64,000 nt of DNA, from positions 1,794,212 to 1,858,211 of the forward strand of contig OX639965.1 in assembly GCA_951828235.1 (NCBI GenBank). The letters run 5' to 3'. The position numbers and the translations under genes are program-made. The DNA is from an uncultured Gammaproteobacteria bacterium. Its GTDB lineage: Bacteria > Pseudomonadota > Gammaproteobacteria > Steroidobacterales > Foliamicaceae. The notes beneath the pieces were generated by a model that worked only from the letters and a program-made list of their open reading frames with translations, ran no database searches and was not told the DNA's origin. Positions 20,491-32,400 of this stretch are shown here, piece after piece; the first letter of the stretch is position 1; each line of letters begins with the position of its first letter.

Positions 20491-23400
20491 GGGTGGTGTC
20501 CCGGCCGGAGATGGCATCCTGCGAACCGCCCAGGGGGATTGACACGCGCAGGAACACACCGAATTCCGCCGGACCCGTCTGGTTTTCCCTCATGCTGATT
20601 CCCAATTCCGACATCGCCGGCAGGGTGTCGGATAAGCTCCAAGTACTGCCGACAGCAAGCTCCCGCCCATGTCGCCTCCACGTTATCCGGGTATAGGGAG
20701 TCAGCAGACCCGGCAAGCCCGGCGCCGTGAGGCCGGCGTAAGCCAACTCGGTTCCGAATTGATACGGCAAACCGTTCCCGGTCGCCTCAATCCGCGCCGG
20801 ACTGGTCACCGCGTCCGCGTTTTCCCATACCGTTGTGCGCCCGCCGCCGTCTAAGCCCCACGAGGACGTAAACGACGATCGAAACCCGCGCTGCTTCTCT
20901 CCCGGGTCCCAGCTTGCCTGCAAACCCACGCCCCAATCCCGGTAGTCGCTCTCATGCACCGCCAGCACCCTCCCGTGCAGCGCCAACTCCAGTCCGCGAT
21001 TTGCATCCAGGTAACCCAGGCGGAAACCGGTTTCCATCCCGGCGCCCCGATTCGCATCGCCGTCGTCGATGCGTCCGCCGGCCTCCGTCTGCAGGCTCAG
21101 CAATCGCCCCACGGACAGCTCCCGGTCGTAAACCCATTCCAGCATCAACCGGCCCCGGCGGACCTCGCCGCTCACGTTGGCAATTTCCGCCGTGGCGCCG
21201 GTCCCCAGTTGCGCTGTGAAGGCGTCCGTACGCACACCCCATTCACTGTGGCCCCGGCTGCTCAGCATCCACCTCACGCCCCCGGCGAGCATCCGAAAGT
21301 CGGCATCGATATCGTGCGTCCGGCCCGTCTCTTCGAAACTCACCTGACCGCCACCCAGGCCGCCGATGCCCCACATGCTCAACTTTTCGTTCGGCTGCCA
21401 GTACAGATATGGGTGAACGGTGTCCATGCGGCCTTCCAACACGCCATCGGCTCCATTTTCGGAGTATTCCAGATCCCCCCAACTGCGCATGAACGACAGT
21501 CCGGCGAGCACTCGATCACTGGCATACAAATCCAGCCCGAGGTGAGCGGCCTCAAGACCGCCTCGATAGACCAGCCCGGGCTGCCTCAAGTCCCCGTTGA
21601 ACTGTTGCAGATCATGCTGCACCCACAACACCGGCGCCCAATTCGTCTGTTTCTCCCGCCTTCGCAGGGGAGCCTCGAATGACAACCCAGAGAGGTTTGG
21701 CAAATAATCCCTCAGTACCAAGGTATCGTCCGACAGCGGCGCTCCGATCCTCGAACCATAGTGTCGATCCTGACCGGGGATGCTTCCGCCAGGCTCCACT
21801 GCCGAGTCTACGGAGCTACCCGAGCTGTGCAGGTCGAAGCCGGCCGCGCTCCCCAATGCACCGAGCGCAACGTTTCGCAGCCACCGTCCCGGAGTGCCTG
21901 TTTCTTGATCCGCCGAGCTCCGGCCCGATTGGGGCGTGTCGGCGGCCCCCTCAAGGCTCGTCGGCTCCGGCTCTCCCGGGAGTGGCGCCTCGGCGCCATG
22001 GTCGCTCTCCGCCGGCGGTAATTCTTCAACCGAGATCTCCGGCCGATTCAAGTTGCGAAACCTCTCGAATCGACTCTGAATGGCCGCCTGCACGATCACA
22101 GCCGTCGAGGCCGCGACCACCGCCAGTATCGCCTCCTGACTTTTCGAAGCCTGCTCCGCCGTCTGTTGCTGCACGAAATCCACCTGAGCGGTGACCGTGA
22201 TGTCCACGGTGTCCGCGGTCGAGTCCTTGGTGCCGTCGTTGACGGTCAGCGAGAAGGTCAGCGTCAGGTTCTCAAGCAGTTCCGTCGGCGCGGTGAAGCT
22301 GGGGCTGGCGGTTGTCGCGTCGTTCAGCGTTACGGCGGACCCCTCGCCCGAGTCCGGCGCCGTCTGCGTCCAGGCATACGTCAGATCGGCGCCCTCCGGG
22401 TCCGAACTGGCGCTGCCGTCCAGGGTCACCATGTCACCCTCGTCCACGGTCTGGTCGCCGCCCGCGTGGGCGGTCGGCGCGTCGTTGTCGCCGGCGGTCA
22501 CCGTGATGTCCACGGTGTCCGCGGTCGAGTCCTTGGTGCCGTCGTTGACGGTCAGCGAGAAGGTCAGCGTCAGGTTCTCAAGCAGTTCCGTCGGCGCGGT
22601 GAAGCTGGGGCTGGCGGTTGTCGCGTCGCTCAGCGTTACGGCGGACCCCTCGCCCGAGTCCGGCGCCGTCTGCGTCCAGGCATACGTCAGATCGGCGCCC
22701 TCCGGGTCCGAACTGTCGCTGCCGTCCAGGGTCACCGCGGCGCCCTCGGCCACCGTCCGGTCGTCGCCCGCGTCGGCGGTCGGCGCGTCGTTGGTGCCGG
22801 CCGTCACGGTGATGTCCACGGTATCCGCGGCCGAGTCCTTGGTGCCGTCGCCGACCGTCAGCGAGAAGGTCAGCGTCAGGTTCTCAAGCAACTCCGTCGG
22901 CGCGGTGAAGCTGGGGCTGGCGGTTGTCGCGTCGCTCAGCGTTACGGCGGACCCCTCGCCCGAGTCCGGCGCCGTCTGCGTCCAGGCGTACGTCAGATCG
23001 GCGCCCTCCGGGTCCGAACTGTCGCTGCCGTCCAGCGTCACCGGTTCGCCCTCGCCCACCGTCTGGTCGCCGCCCGCGTCGGCGGTTGGCGCGTCGTTGG
23101 TGCCGGCCGTCACGGTGATGTCCACGGTATCCGCGGCCGAGGTGTTCACCCCGTCGCCGACCGTCAGCGAGAAGGTCAGCGTCAGGTTCTCAAGCAACTC
23201 CGTCGGCGCGGTGAAGCTGGGGCTGGCGGTTGTCGCGTCGCTCAGCGTTACGGCGGACCCCTCGCCCGAGTCCGGCGCCGTCTGCGTCCAGGCGTACGTC
23301 AGATCGGCGCCCTCCGGGTCCGAACTGGCGCTGCCGTCCAGGGTCACCGTGTCACCCTCGTCCACCGTCTGGTCGTCGCCCGCGTGGGCGGTCGGCGCGT

Positions 23401-26400
23401 CGTTGTTGCCGGCGGTCACCGTGATGTCCACGGTGTCCGCGGTCGAGGTGTTCACTCCGTCGCCCACCGTCAGGGAGAAGGTCAGCGTCAGGTTCTCAAG
23501 CAACTCCGTCGGCGCGGTGAAGCTGGGGGTGGCGGTCGTCGCGTCGCTCAGCGTTACGGCGGACCCCAGTCCCGAGGCCGGCGCCGTCTGCGTCCAGACA
23601 TACGTCAGATCGGCGCCCTCCGGGTCCAAACTGGCGCTGCCGTCCAGGGTCACCGGGTTGCCCTCGTCCACGGTCTGGCCGTCGCCCGCGTGGGCGGTCG
23701 GCGCGTCGTTGTCGCCGGCGGTCACCGTGATGTCCACGGTGACCGCGGTCGAGTCCTTGGTGCCGTCGCCGACCGTCAGCGAGAAGGTCAGCGTCAGGTT
23801 CTCAAGCAACTCCGTCGGCGCGGTGAAGCTGGGGCTGGCGGTCGTCGCGTCGCTCAGCGTTACGGCGGACCCCAGTCCCGAGTCCGGCGCCGTCTGCGTC
23901 CACGCGTACGTCAGCGCGGCGCCCTCCGGGTCCGAACTGGCGCTGCCGTCCAGGGTCACCGCGGCGCCCTCGCCCACCGTCTGGTCGCCGCCCGCGTGGG
24001 CGGTCGGCGCGTCGTTGTCGCCGGCGGTCACGGTGATGTCCACGGTGTCCGCGTCCGAGGCGTTCACCCCGTCGTCCACCGTCAGCGAGAAGGTCAGTTT
24101 CAGGTTCTCGAGCAACTCCGTCGGCGCTGTGAAGCTGGGGGTGGCGGTTGTCGCGTCGCTCAGCGTCACGGCGGACCCCAGTCCCGAGTCCGGCGCCGTC
24201 TGCGTCCAGACATACGTCAGCGTGGCGCCCTCCGGGTCCGAACTGGCGCTGCCGTCCAGGGTCACCGCGGCGCCCTCGGCCACCGTCTGGTCGCCGCTCG
24301 CGTCGGCGGTCGGCGCGTCGTTGTCGCCGGCGGTCACCGTGATGTCCACGGTGTCCGCGGTCGAGGTGTTCACTCCGTCGCTGACCGTCAGCGAGAAGGT
24401 CAGCGTCAGGTTCTCAAGCAACTCCGTCGGTGCGGTGAAGCTGGGGCTGGCGGTTGTCGCGTCGCTCAGCGTCACGGCGGAACCCTCGCCCGAGTCCGGC
24501 GCCGTCTGCGTCCAGGCGTACGTCAGCGTGGCGCCCTCCGGGTCCGAACTGGCGCTGCCGTCCAGCGTCACCGGGTCGCCCTCGCCCACGGTCTGGTTGC
24601 CGCTCGCGTCGGCGGTCGGCGCGTCGTTGTCGGCCGTCACGGTGATGTCCACGGTGTCCGCGGTCGAGGTGTTCACTCCGTCGCCCACCGTCAGCGAGAA
24701 GGTCAGCGTCGTGGTCGCCAACAACTCCGGCGCGGTGAAGCTGGGGCTGGCGGTCGTCGCGTCGCTCAGCGGCACGGCGGACCCCAGTCCCGAGTCCGGC
24801 GCCGTCTGCGTCCAGACATACGTCAGCGTGGCGCCCTCCGGGTCCGAACTGGCGCTGCCGTCCAGGGTCACCGCGGCGCCCTCGGCCACCGTCTGGTCGC
24901 CGCTCGCGTCGGCGGTCGGCGCGTCGTTGTCGGCCGTCACGTTGATGTCCACGGTGTCCGCGGTCGAGTCCTTGTTGCCGTCGTTGACGGTCAGCGAGAA
25001 GGTCAGCGTCGTGGTCGCCGACAACTCCGGCGCGGTGAACGTTGGCTTGTCCGGGTCGGTGGTGTCCAGCGGCACGGCGGACCCCAGTCCCGAGTCCGGC
25101 GCCGTCTGCGTCCAGACATACGTCAGCGTGGCGCCCTCCGGGTCCGAACTGGCGCTGCCGTCCAGGGTCACCGCGGCGCCCTCGGCCACCGTCTGGTCGC
25201 CGCTCGCGTCGGCGGTCGGCGCGTCGTTGTCGGCCGTCACGGTGATGTCCACGGTGTCCGCGGCCGAGGTGTTCACTCCGTCGCCCACCGTCAGCGAGAA
25301 GGTCAGCGTCGTGGTCGCCAACAACTCCGGCGCGGTGAACGTTGGCTTGTCCGGGTCGGTGGTGTCCAGCGGCACGGCGGACCCCAGTCCCGAGTCCGGC
25401 GCCGTCTGCGTCCAGACATACGTCAGATCGGCGCCCTCCGGGTCCGAACTGGCGCTGCCGTCCAGGGTCACCGCGGCGCCCTCGCCCACGGCCTGGTTGC
25501 CGCCCGCGTCGGCGGTCGGCGCGTCGTTGTCGCCGGCGGTCACCGTGATGTCCACGGTGTCCGCGGTTGAGTCCTGGGTGCCGTCGTTGACGGTCAGCGA
25601 GAAGGTCAGCGTCAGGTTCTCAAGCAACTCCGTCGGCGCGGTGAAGCTGGGGCTGGCGGTCGTCTCGTCGCTCAGCGTCACGGCGGACCCCAGTCCCGAG
25701 TCCGGCGCCGTCTGCGTCCAGACATACGTCAGCGCGGTGCCCTCCGGGTCCGAACTGGCGCTGCCGTCCAGGGTCACCGCGGCGCCCTCGGCCACGGTCT
25801 GGTTGCCGCTCGCGTCGGCGGTCGGCGCGTCGTTGTCGGCCGTCACGGTGATGTCCACGGTGTCCGCGGTCGAGGTGTTCACTCCGTCGCCCACCGTCAG
25901 CGAGAAGGTCAGCGTCGTGGTCGCCAACAAGTCCGGCGCGGTGAAGCTGGGGCTGGCGGTCGTCTCGTCACTCAGCGTCACGGCGGACCCCAGTCCCGAG
26001 TCCGGCGCCGTCTGCGTCCAGGTGTACGTCAGATCGGCGCCCTCCGGGTCCGAACTGGCGCTGCCGTTCAGCGTCACCGTGTCGCCTTCGTCCACGGTCT
26101 GGTCGCCGCTCGCGTCGGCGGTCGGCGCGTCGTTGTCGGCCGTCACGTTGATGTCCACGGTGTCCGCGGTCGAGTCCTTGTTGCCGTCGTTGACGGTCAG
26201 CGAGAAGGTCAGCGTCGTGGTCGCCGACAACTCCGGCGCGATGAACGTTGGCTTGCCCGGGTCGGTGGTGTTTAGCGTCACGGCGGACCCCTCGCCCGAG
26301 TCCGGCGCCGTCTGCGTCCAGTCGTACGTCAGCGTGGCGCCCTCCGGGTCCGAACTGGCGCTGCCGTCCAGGATCACCGCGTCGCCCTCGTCCACCGTCT

Positions 26401-29400
26401 GGTCGTCGCCCGCGTGGGCGGTCGGCGCGTCGTTCTCCTCTGGTTGTTTGGTGCCTTCGTCCGGCGTCGCGCTCACCGTCGACACCGCGCCGGGGCCGGA
26501 GTCGTTCACGGCGCGCAGCGCGAAGGTGTACTCGGTGCCATTGTCTAGGCCCGTAATGGTGTGTTCGGTAGTGTTCTTGTTGCTGCCAACGATGTCGGCG
26601 AAGCTCATGCTGCCGTTCATGCTGACCTGGTACTTGTTGATGGTGTTGTTGCCCGGGTCGTCCCAGGCCAGCGCCACCTGCGCGTCGCCGGCGGTGGCGG
26701 TCAGCTCGGCCGGCGCGGCGGGTACCGCAATCACCGTGATGTCCACGGTGTCCGCGGTCGAGGTGTTCACTCCGTCGCTGACCGTCAGCGAGAAGGTCAG
26801 CGTCAGGTTCTCAAGCAACTCCGTCGGCGCGGTGAAGCTGGGGCTGGCGGTCGTCTCGTCGCTCAGCGTCACGGCGGACCCCAGTCCCGAGTCCGGCGCC
26901 GTCTGCGTCCAGACATACGTCAGCGTGGCGCCCTCCGGGTCCGAACTGGCGCTGCCGTCCAGGGTCACCGCGGCGCCCTCGGCCACCGTCTGGTCGTCGC
27001 CCGCGTCGGCGGTCGGCGCGTCGTTGTCGCCGGCGGTCACCGTGATGTCCACGGTGTCCGCGGTCGAGGCGTTCACCCCGTCGTTCACCGTCAGCGAGAA
27101 GGTCAGTGTCAGGTTCTCAAGCAACTCCGTCGGCGCGGTGAAGCCGGGGCTGGCGGTCGTCTCGTCGCTCAGCGTCACGGCGGACCCCAGTCCCGAGTCC
27201 GGCGCCGTCTGCGTCCAGACATACGTCAGCGCGGTGCCCTCCGGGTCCGAACTGGCGCTGCCGTCCAGGGTCACCGGGTCGCCGTCGCCCACCGTCTGGT
27301 CGCCGCCCGCGTCGGCGGTCGGCGCGTCGTTGTCGGCCGTCACGGTGATGTCCACGGTGTCCGCGGTCGAGGTGTTCACTCCGTCGCCCACCGTCAGCGA
27401 GAAGGTCAGCGTCGTGGTCGCCGACAACTCCGGCGCGATGAACGTTGGCTTGCCCGGGTCGGTGGTGTTTAGCGTCACGGCGGACCCCTCGCCCGAGTCC
27501 GGCGCCGTCTGCGTCCAGACATACGTCAGATCGGCGCCCTCCGGGTCCGAACTGGCGCTGCCGTCCAGGGTCACCGCGGCGCCCTCGCCCACGGCCTGGT
27601 TGCCGCCCGCGTCGGCGGTCGGCGCGTCGTTGTCGCCGGCGGTCACCGTGATGTCCACGGTGTCCGCGGTTGAGTCCTGGGTGCCGTCGTTGACGGTCAG
27701 CGAGAAGGTCAGCGTCAGGTTCTCAAGCAACTCCGTCGGCGCGGTGAAGCTGGGGCTGGCGGTCGTCTCGTCGCTCAGCGTCACGGCGGACCCCAGTCCC
27801 GAGTCCGGCGCCGTCTGCGTCCAGACATACGTCAGATCGGCGCCCTCCGGGTCCGAACTGGCGCTGCCGTCCAGGGTCACCGCGGCGCCCTCGCCCACGG
27901 CCTGGTTGCCGCCCGCGTCGGCGGTCGGCGCGTCGTTGTCGCCGGCGGTCACCGTGATGTCCACGGTGTCCGCGGTTGAGTCCTGGGTGCCGTCGTTGAC
28001 GGTCAGAGAGAAGGTCAGTGTCAGGTTCTCAAGCAACTCCGTCGGCGCGGTGAAGCTGGGGCTGGCGGTCGTCTCGTCGCTCAGCGTCACGGCGGACCCC
28101 AGTCCCGAGTCCGGCGCCGTCTGCGTCCAGACATACGTCAGATCGGCGCCCTCCGGGTCCGAACTGGCGCTGCCGTCCAGGGTCACCGGGTCGCCGTCGC
28201 CCACCGTCTGGTCGCCGCCCGCGTCGGCGGTCGGCGCGTCGTTGTCGGCCGTCACGGTGATGTCCACGGTGTCCGCGGTCGAGGTGTTCACTCCGTCGCC
28301 CACCGTCAGCGAGAAGGTCAGCGTCGTGGTCGCCAACAACTCCGGCGCGGTGAAGCCGGGGCTGGCGGTCGTCTCGTCGCTCAGCGTCACGGCGGACCCC
28401 AGTCCCGAGTCCGGCGCCGTCTGCGTCCAGACATACGTCAGATCGGCGCCCTCCGGGTCCGAACTGGCGCTGCCGTCCAGGGTCACCGGGTCGCCGTCGC
28501 CCACCGTCTGGTCGCCGCCCGCGTCGGCGGTCGGCGCGTCGTTGTCGGCCGTCACGGTGATGTCCACGGTGTCCGCGGTCGAGGTGTTCACTCCGTCGCC
28601 CACCGTCAGCGAGAAGGTCAGCGTCGTGGTCGCCAACAAGTCCGGCGCGGTGAAGCTGGGGCTGGCGGTCGTCTCGTCACTCAGCGTCACGGCGGACCCC
28701 AGTCCCGAGTCCGGCGCCGTCTGCGTCCAGACATACGTCAGATCGGCGCCCTCCGGGTCCGAACTGTCGCTGCCGTCCAGGGTCACCGCGGCGCCCTCGG
28801 CCACCGTCCGGTCGTCGCCCGCGTCGGCGGTCGGCGCGTCGTTGGTGCCGGCCGTCACGGTGATGTCCACGGTATCCGCGGCCGAGTCCTTGGTGCCGTC
28901 GCCGACCGTCAGCGAGAAGGTCAGCGTCAGGTTCTCAAGCAACTCCGTCGGCGCGGTGAAGCTGGGGCTGGCGGTTGTCGCGTCGCTCAGCGTTACGGCG
29001 GACCCCTCGCCCGAGTCCGGCGCCGTCTGCGTCCAGGCGTACGTCAGATCGGCGCCCTCCGGGTCCGAACTGTCGCTGCCGTCCAGCGTCACCGGTTCGC
29101 CCTCGCCCACCGTCTGGTCGCCGCCCGCGTCGGCGGTTGGCGCGTCGTTGGTGCCGGCCGTCACGGTGATGTCCACGGTATCCGCGGCCGAGGTGTTCAC
29201 CCCGTCGCCCACCGTCAGCGAGAAGGTCAGCGTCGTGGTCGCCAACAAGTCCGGCGCGGTGAAGCTGGGGCTGGCGGTCGTCTCGTCACTCAGCGTCACG
29301 GCGGACCCCAGTCCCGAGTCCGGCGCCGTCTGCGTCCAGGTGTACGTCAGATCGGCGCCCTCCGGGTCCGAACTGGCGCTGCCGTCCAGGGTCACCGCGG

Positions 29401-32400
29401 CGCCCTCGGCCACCGTCTGGTCGCCGCTCGCGTCGGCGGTCGGCGCGTCGTTGTCGGCCGTCACGGTGATGTCCACGGTGTCCGCGGCCGAGGTGTTCAC
29501 TCCGTCGCCCACCGTCAGCGAGAAGGTCAGCGTCGTGGTCGCCAACAACTCCGGCGCGGTGAACGTTGGCTTGTCCGGGTCGGTGGTGTCCAGCGGCACG
29601 GCGGACCCCAGTCCCGAGTCCGGCGCCGTCTGCGTCCAGACATACGTCAGATCGGCGCCCTCCGGGTCCGAACTGGCGCTGCCGTCCAGGGTCACCGCGG
29701 CGCCCTCGCCCACGGCCTGGTTGCCGCTCGCGTCGGCGGTCGGCGCGTCGTTGTCGCCGGCGGTCACCGTGATGTCCACGGTGTCCGCGGTTGAGTCCTG
29801 GGTGCCGTCGTTGACGGTCAGCGAGAAGGTCAGCGTCAGGTTCTCAAGCAACTCCGTCGGCGCGGTGAAGCTGGGGCTGGCGGTCGTCTCGTCGCTCAGC
29901 GTCACGGCGGACCCCAGTCCCGAGTCCGGCGCCGTCTGCGTCCAGACATACGTCAGATCGGCGCCCTCCGGGTCCGAACTGGCGCTGCCGTCCAGGGTCA
30001 CCGCGGCGCCCTCGGCCACCGTCTGGTCGTCGCCCGCGTCGGCGGTCGGCGCGTCGTTGTCGCCGGCGGTCACCGTGATGTCCACGGTGTCCGCGGTCGA
30101 GGCGTTCACCCCGTCGTTCACCGTCAGCGAGAAGGTCAGTGTCAGGTTCTCAAGCAACTCCGTCGGCGCGGTGAAGCCGGGGCTGGCGGTCGTCTCGTCG
30201 CTCAGCGTCACGGCGGACCCCAGTCCCGAGTCCGGCGCCGTCTGCGTCCAGACATACGTCAGATCGGCGCCCTCCGGGTCCGAACTGGCGCTGCCGTCCA
30301 GGGTCACCGGGTCGCCGTCGCCCACCGTCTGGTCGCCGCCCGCGTCGGCGGTCGGCGCGTCGTTGTCGGCCGTCACGGTGATGTCCACGGTGTCCGCGGT
30401 CGAGGTGTTCACTCCGTCGCCCACCGTCAGCGAGAAGGTCAGCGTCGTGGTCGCCAACAAGTCCGGCGCGGTGAAGCTGGGGCTGGCGGTCGTCTCGTCA
30501 CTCAGCGTCACGGCGGACCCCAGTCCCGAGTCCGGCGCCGTCTGCGTCCAGGTGTACGTCAGATCGGCGCCCTCCGGGTCCGAACTGGCGCTGCCGTTCA
30601 GCGTCACCGTGTCGCCTTCGTCCACGGTCTGGTCGCCGCTCGCGTCGGCGGTCGGCGCGTCGTTGTCGGCCGTCACGTTGATGTCCACGGTGTCCGCGGT
30701 CGAGGTGTTCACTCCGTCGCCCACCGTCAGCGAGAAGGTCAGCGTCGTGGTCGCCGACAACTCCGGCGCGATGAACGTTGGCTTGCCCGGGTCGGTGGTG
30801 TTTAGCGTCACGGCGGACCCCTCGCCCGAGTCCGGCGCCGTCTGCGTCCAGGTGTACGTCAGATCGGCGCCCTCCGGGTCCGAACTGGCGCTGCCGTTCA
30901 GCGTCACCGTGTCGCCTTCGTCCACGGTCTGGTCGCCGCTCGCGTCGGCGGTCGGCGCGTCGTTGTCGGCCGTCACGGTGATGTCCACGGTGTCCGCGGT
31001 CGAGGTGTTCACTCCGTCGCCCACCGCCAGCGAGAAGGTCAGCGTCGTGGTCGCCGACAACTCCGGCGCGATGAACGTTGGCTTGCGCGGGTCGGTGGTG
31101 TCCAGCGTCACGGCGGACCCCAGTCCCGAGTCCGGCGCCGTCTGCGTCCAGGCGTACGTCAGATCGGCGCCCTCCGGGTCCGAACTGGCGCTGCCGTCCA
31201 GGGTCACCGCGGCGCCCTCGTCCACCGTCCGGTCGTCGCCCGCGTCGGCGGTCGGCGCGTCGTTCTGGTCGGTGACGGTGACGATGATGTCCAGGTCTCC
31301 CGTCTTGCTGCCGTCGCTGACGGACACCGTTACCTCGTAGTCGTTGGCGCTGTCGCTGTCGCCGGGCGCCTCGTAGTCGGGCGGGGCGTTGAAGTTCAAC
31401 TCGGCAGTCACCGTGCCATCGTCGTTGTCGGTGCGCTCAAGGGTAAACTTGTCGGCGTCGTCTCCGGTCAGGTCCAGGACGAAGTCCTGCGCGACAGCAC
31501 TGAAGTCCAGGTCGTCGATCGTGTAGGTCCCGATCACGTCTGTGCCGTTTTCCGCGTAGTCGATCTCTGCCGATCCGGTCACCGTGGGATCGTATTCGTT
31601 CCGGTCGGTAACGGTGACGGTGACGTCCAAGCTGTCCGTCAGGGAGTTGGCGGTGACTTCCAGCCTGATCTTGTACACGTTATCGGCGTCGTCGTCGTCC
31701 GGCTCCTCGGCGTCGGGCTTGTTTTCGAAGGCCACGGACAGGGCTTGTTGTCCGCCCGCCGAGGTTGTATGCAAGACGCTGAAGTCATCCGCGTCATTTC
31801 TCGACACCTCCCAAGTCGCCACGTAACCGCTCGGGACCGTAATCGAGTAGCTGCCGATTTCTTGATCCGTCGATGTTCTCTCCTCAACCGAAATCTCATC
31901 CGGTCCGACGATCGTCGGACCTTTGTTCTTCATGGTGAAGGTGTAGGCCGACGCGCTGTCTTCATAGCCGTCGCTGACCTTGAATTCGAACGTCGTAAAG
32001 ATGTCGTTCGGGGTGCTGGCGTCCGTCGGCGGGTTGTACCTCAGCTTGCCCTCGTCGAGCTCGGCCACCGTCACATCCAGCGGAGTGACGGTGATATCCC
32101 CGGTATACAACGACAGCGTGCCTTTGCCGGGCAACGAGGTGATGCTTATGTGATCCAGTCGGTGGTCGTCGTCATCGTCGAATTCGAAATCGTTCTTCCT
32201 AAAGCCGTAGTTCTCATTCTTGTGCGTGGCCACTTCCGCATCGCCACTCGTGGGAGCGGTATTTTCCGCGTTGATTCTTATCTTGTGGACACCTGAATTG
32301 TCATCCCAACCATTGCTGAAGAGAATGAGGCGGCGATTGTGGATTCTCCAATCCGCAGCCCCGCTGTTGTCTTGAGCACTTGAATGCGTAGCCCGCCATT

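Larger units (their letters stand above)
22187..31264 (-). repeat. Tandem array of 29 about-303-bp repeats in the adhesin gene
   Basis: Each unit encodes about 101 residues beginning NDAPT. Two end types alternate irregularly. In one the unit contains APELLATTTLTF and ends TVTA-D; in the other it contains APTELLENLTLTF and ends TVTAGD. Fifteen units precede and fourteen follow a single FnIII domain. Because the units are nearly identical at DNA level and lack stops in other frames, long antisense open frames arise here. Copy number is liable to change by recombination or misassembly. Confidence 0.93.

Noticed and set aside
22187..31264. CRISPR-like array because of regular repeats
   Set aside because: The units are about 303 bp, protein-coding, contiguous and without spacers.
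22191..31340. A 3049-codon open frame on the plus strand, and another of 1134 codons (22166-25570), antisense to the adhesin
   Set aside because: They arise because each near-identical repeat lacks stops in these frames. Their products are low-complexity Ser/Val- or Arg/Gly-rich repeats without recognisable folds, while the minus-strand product has clear domains.
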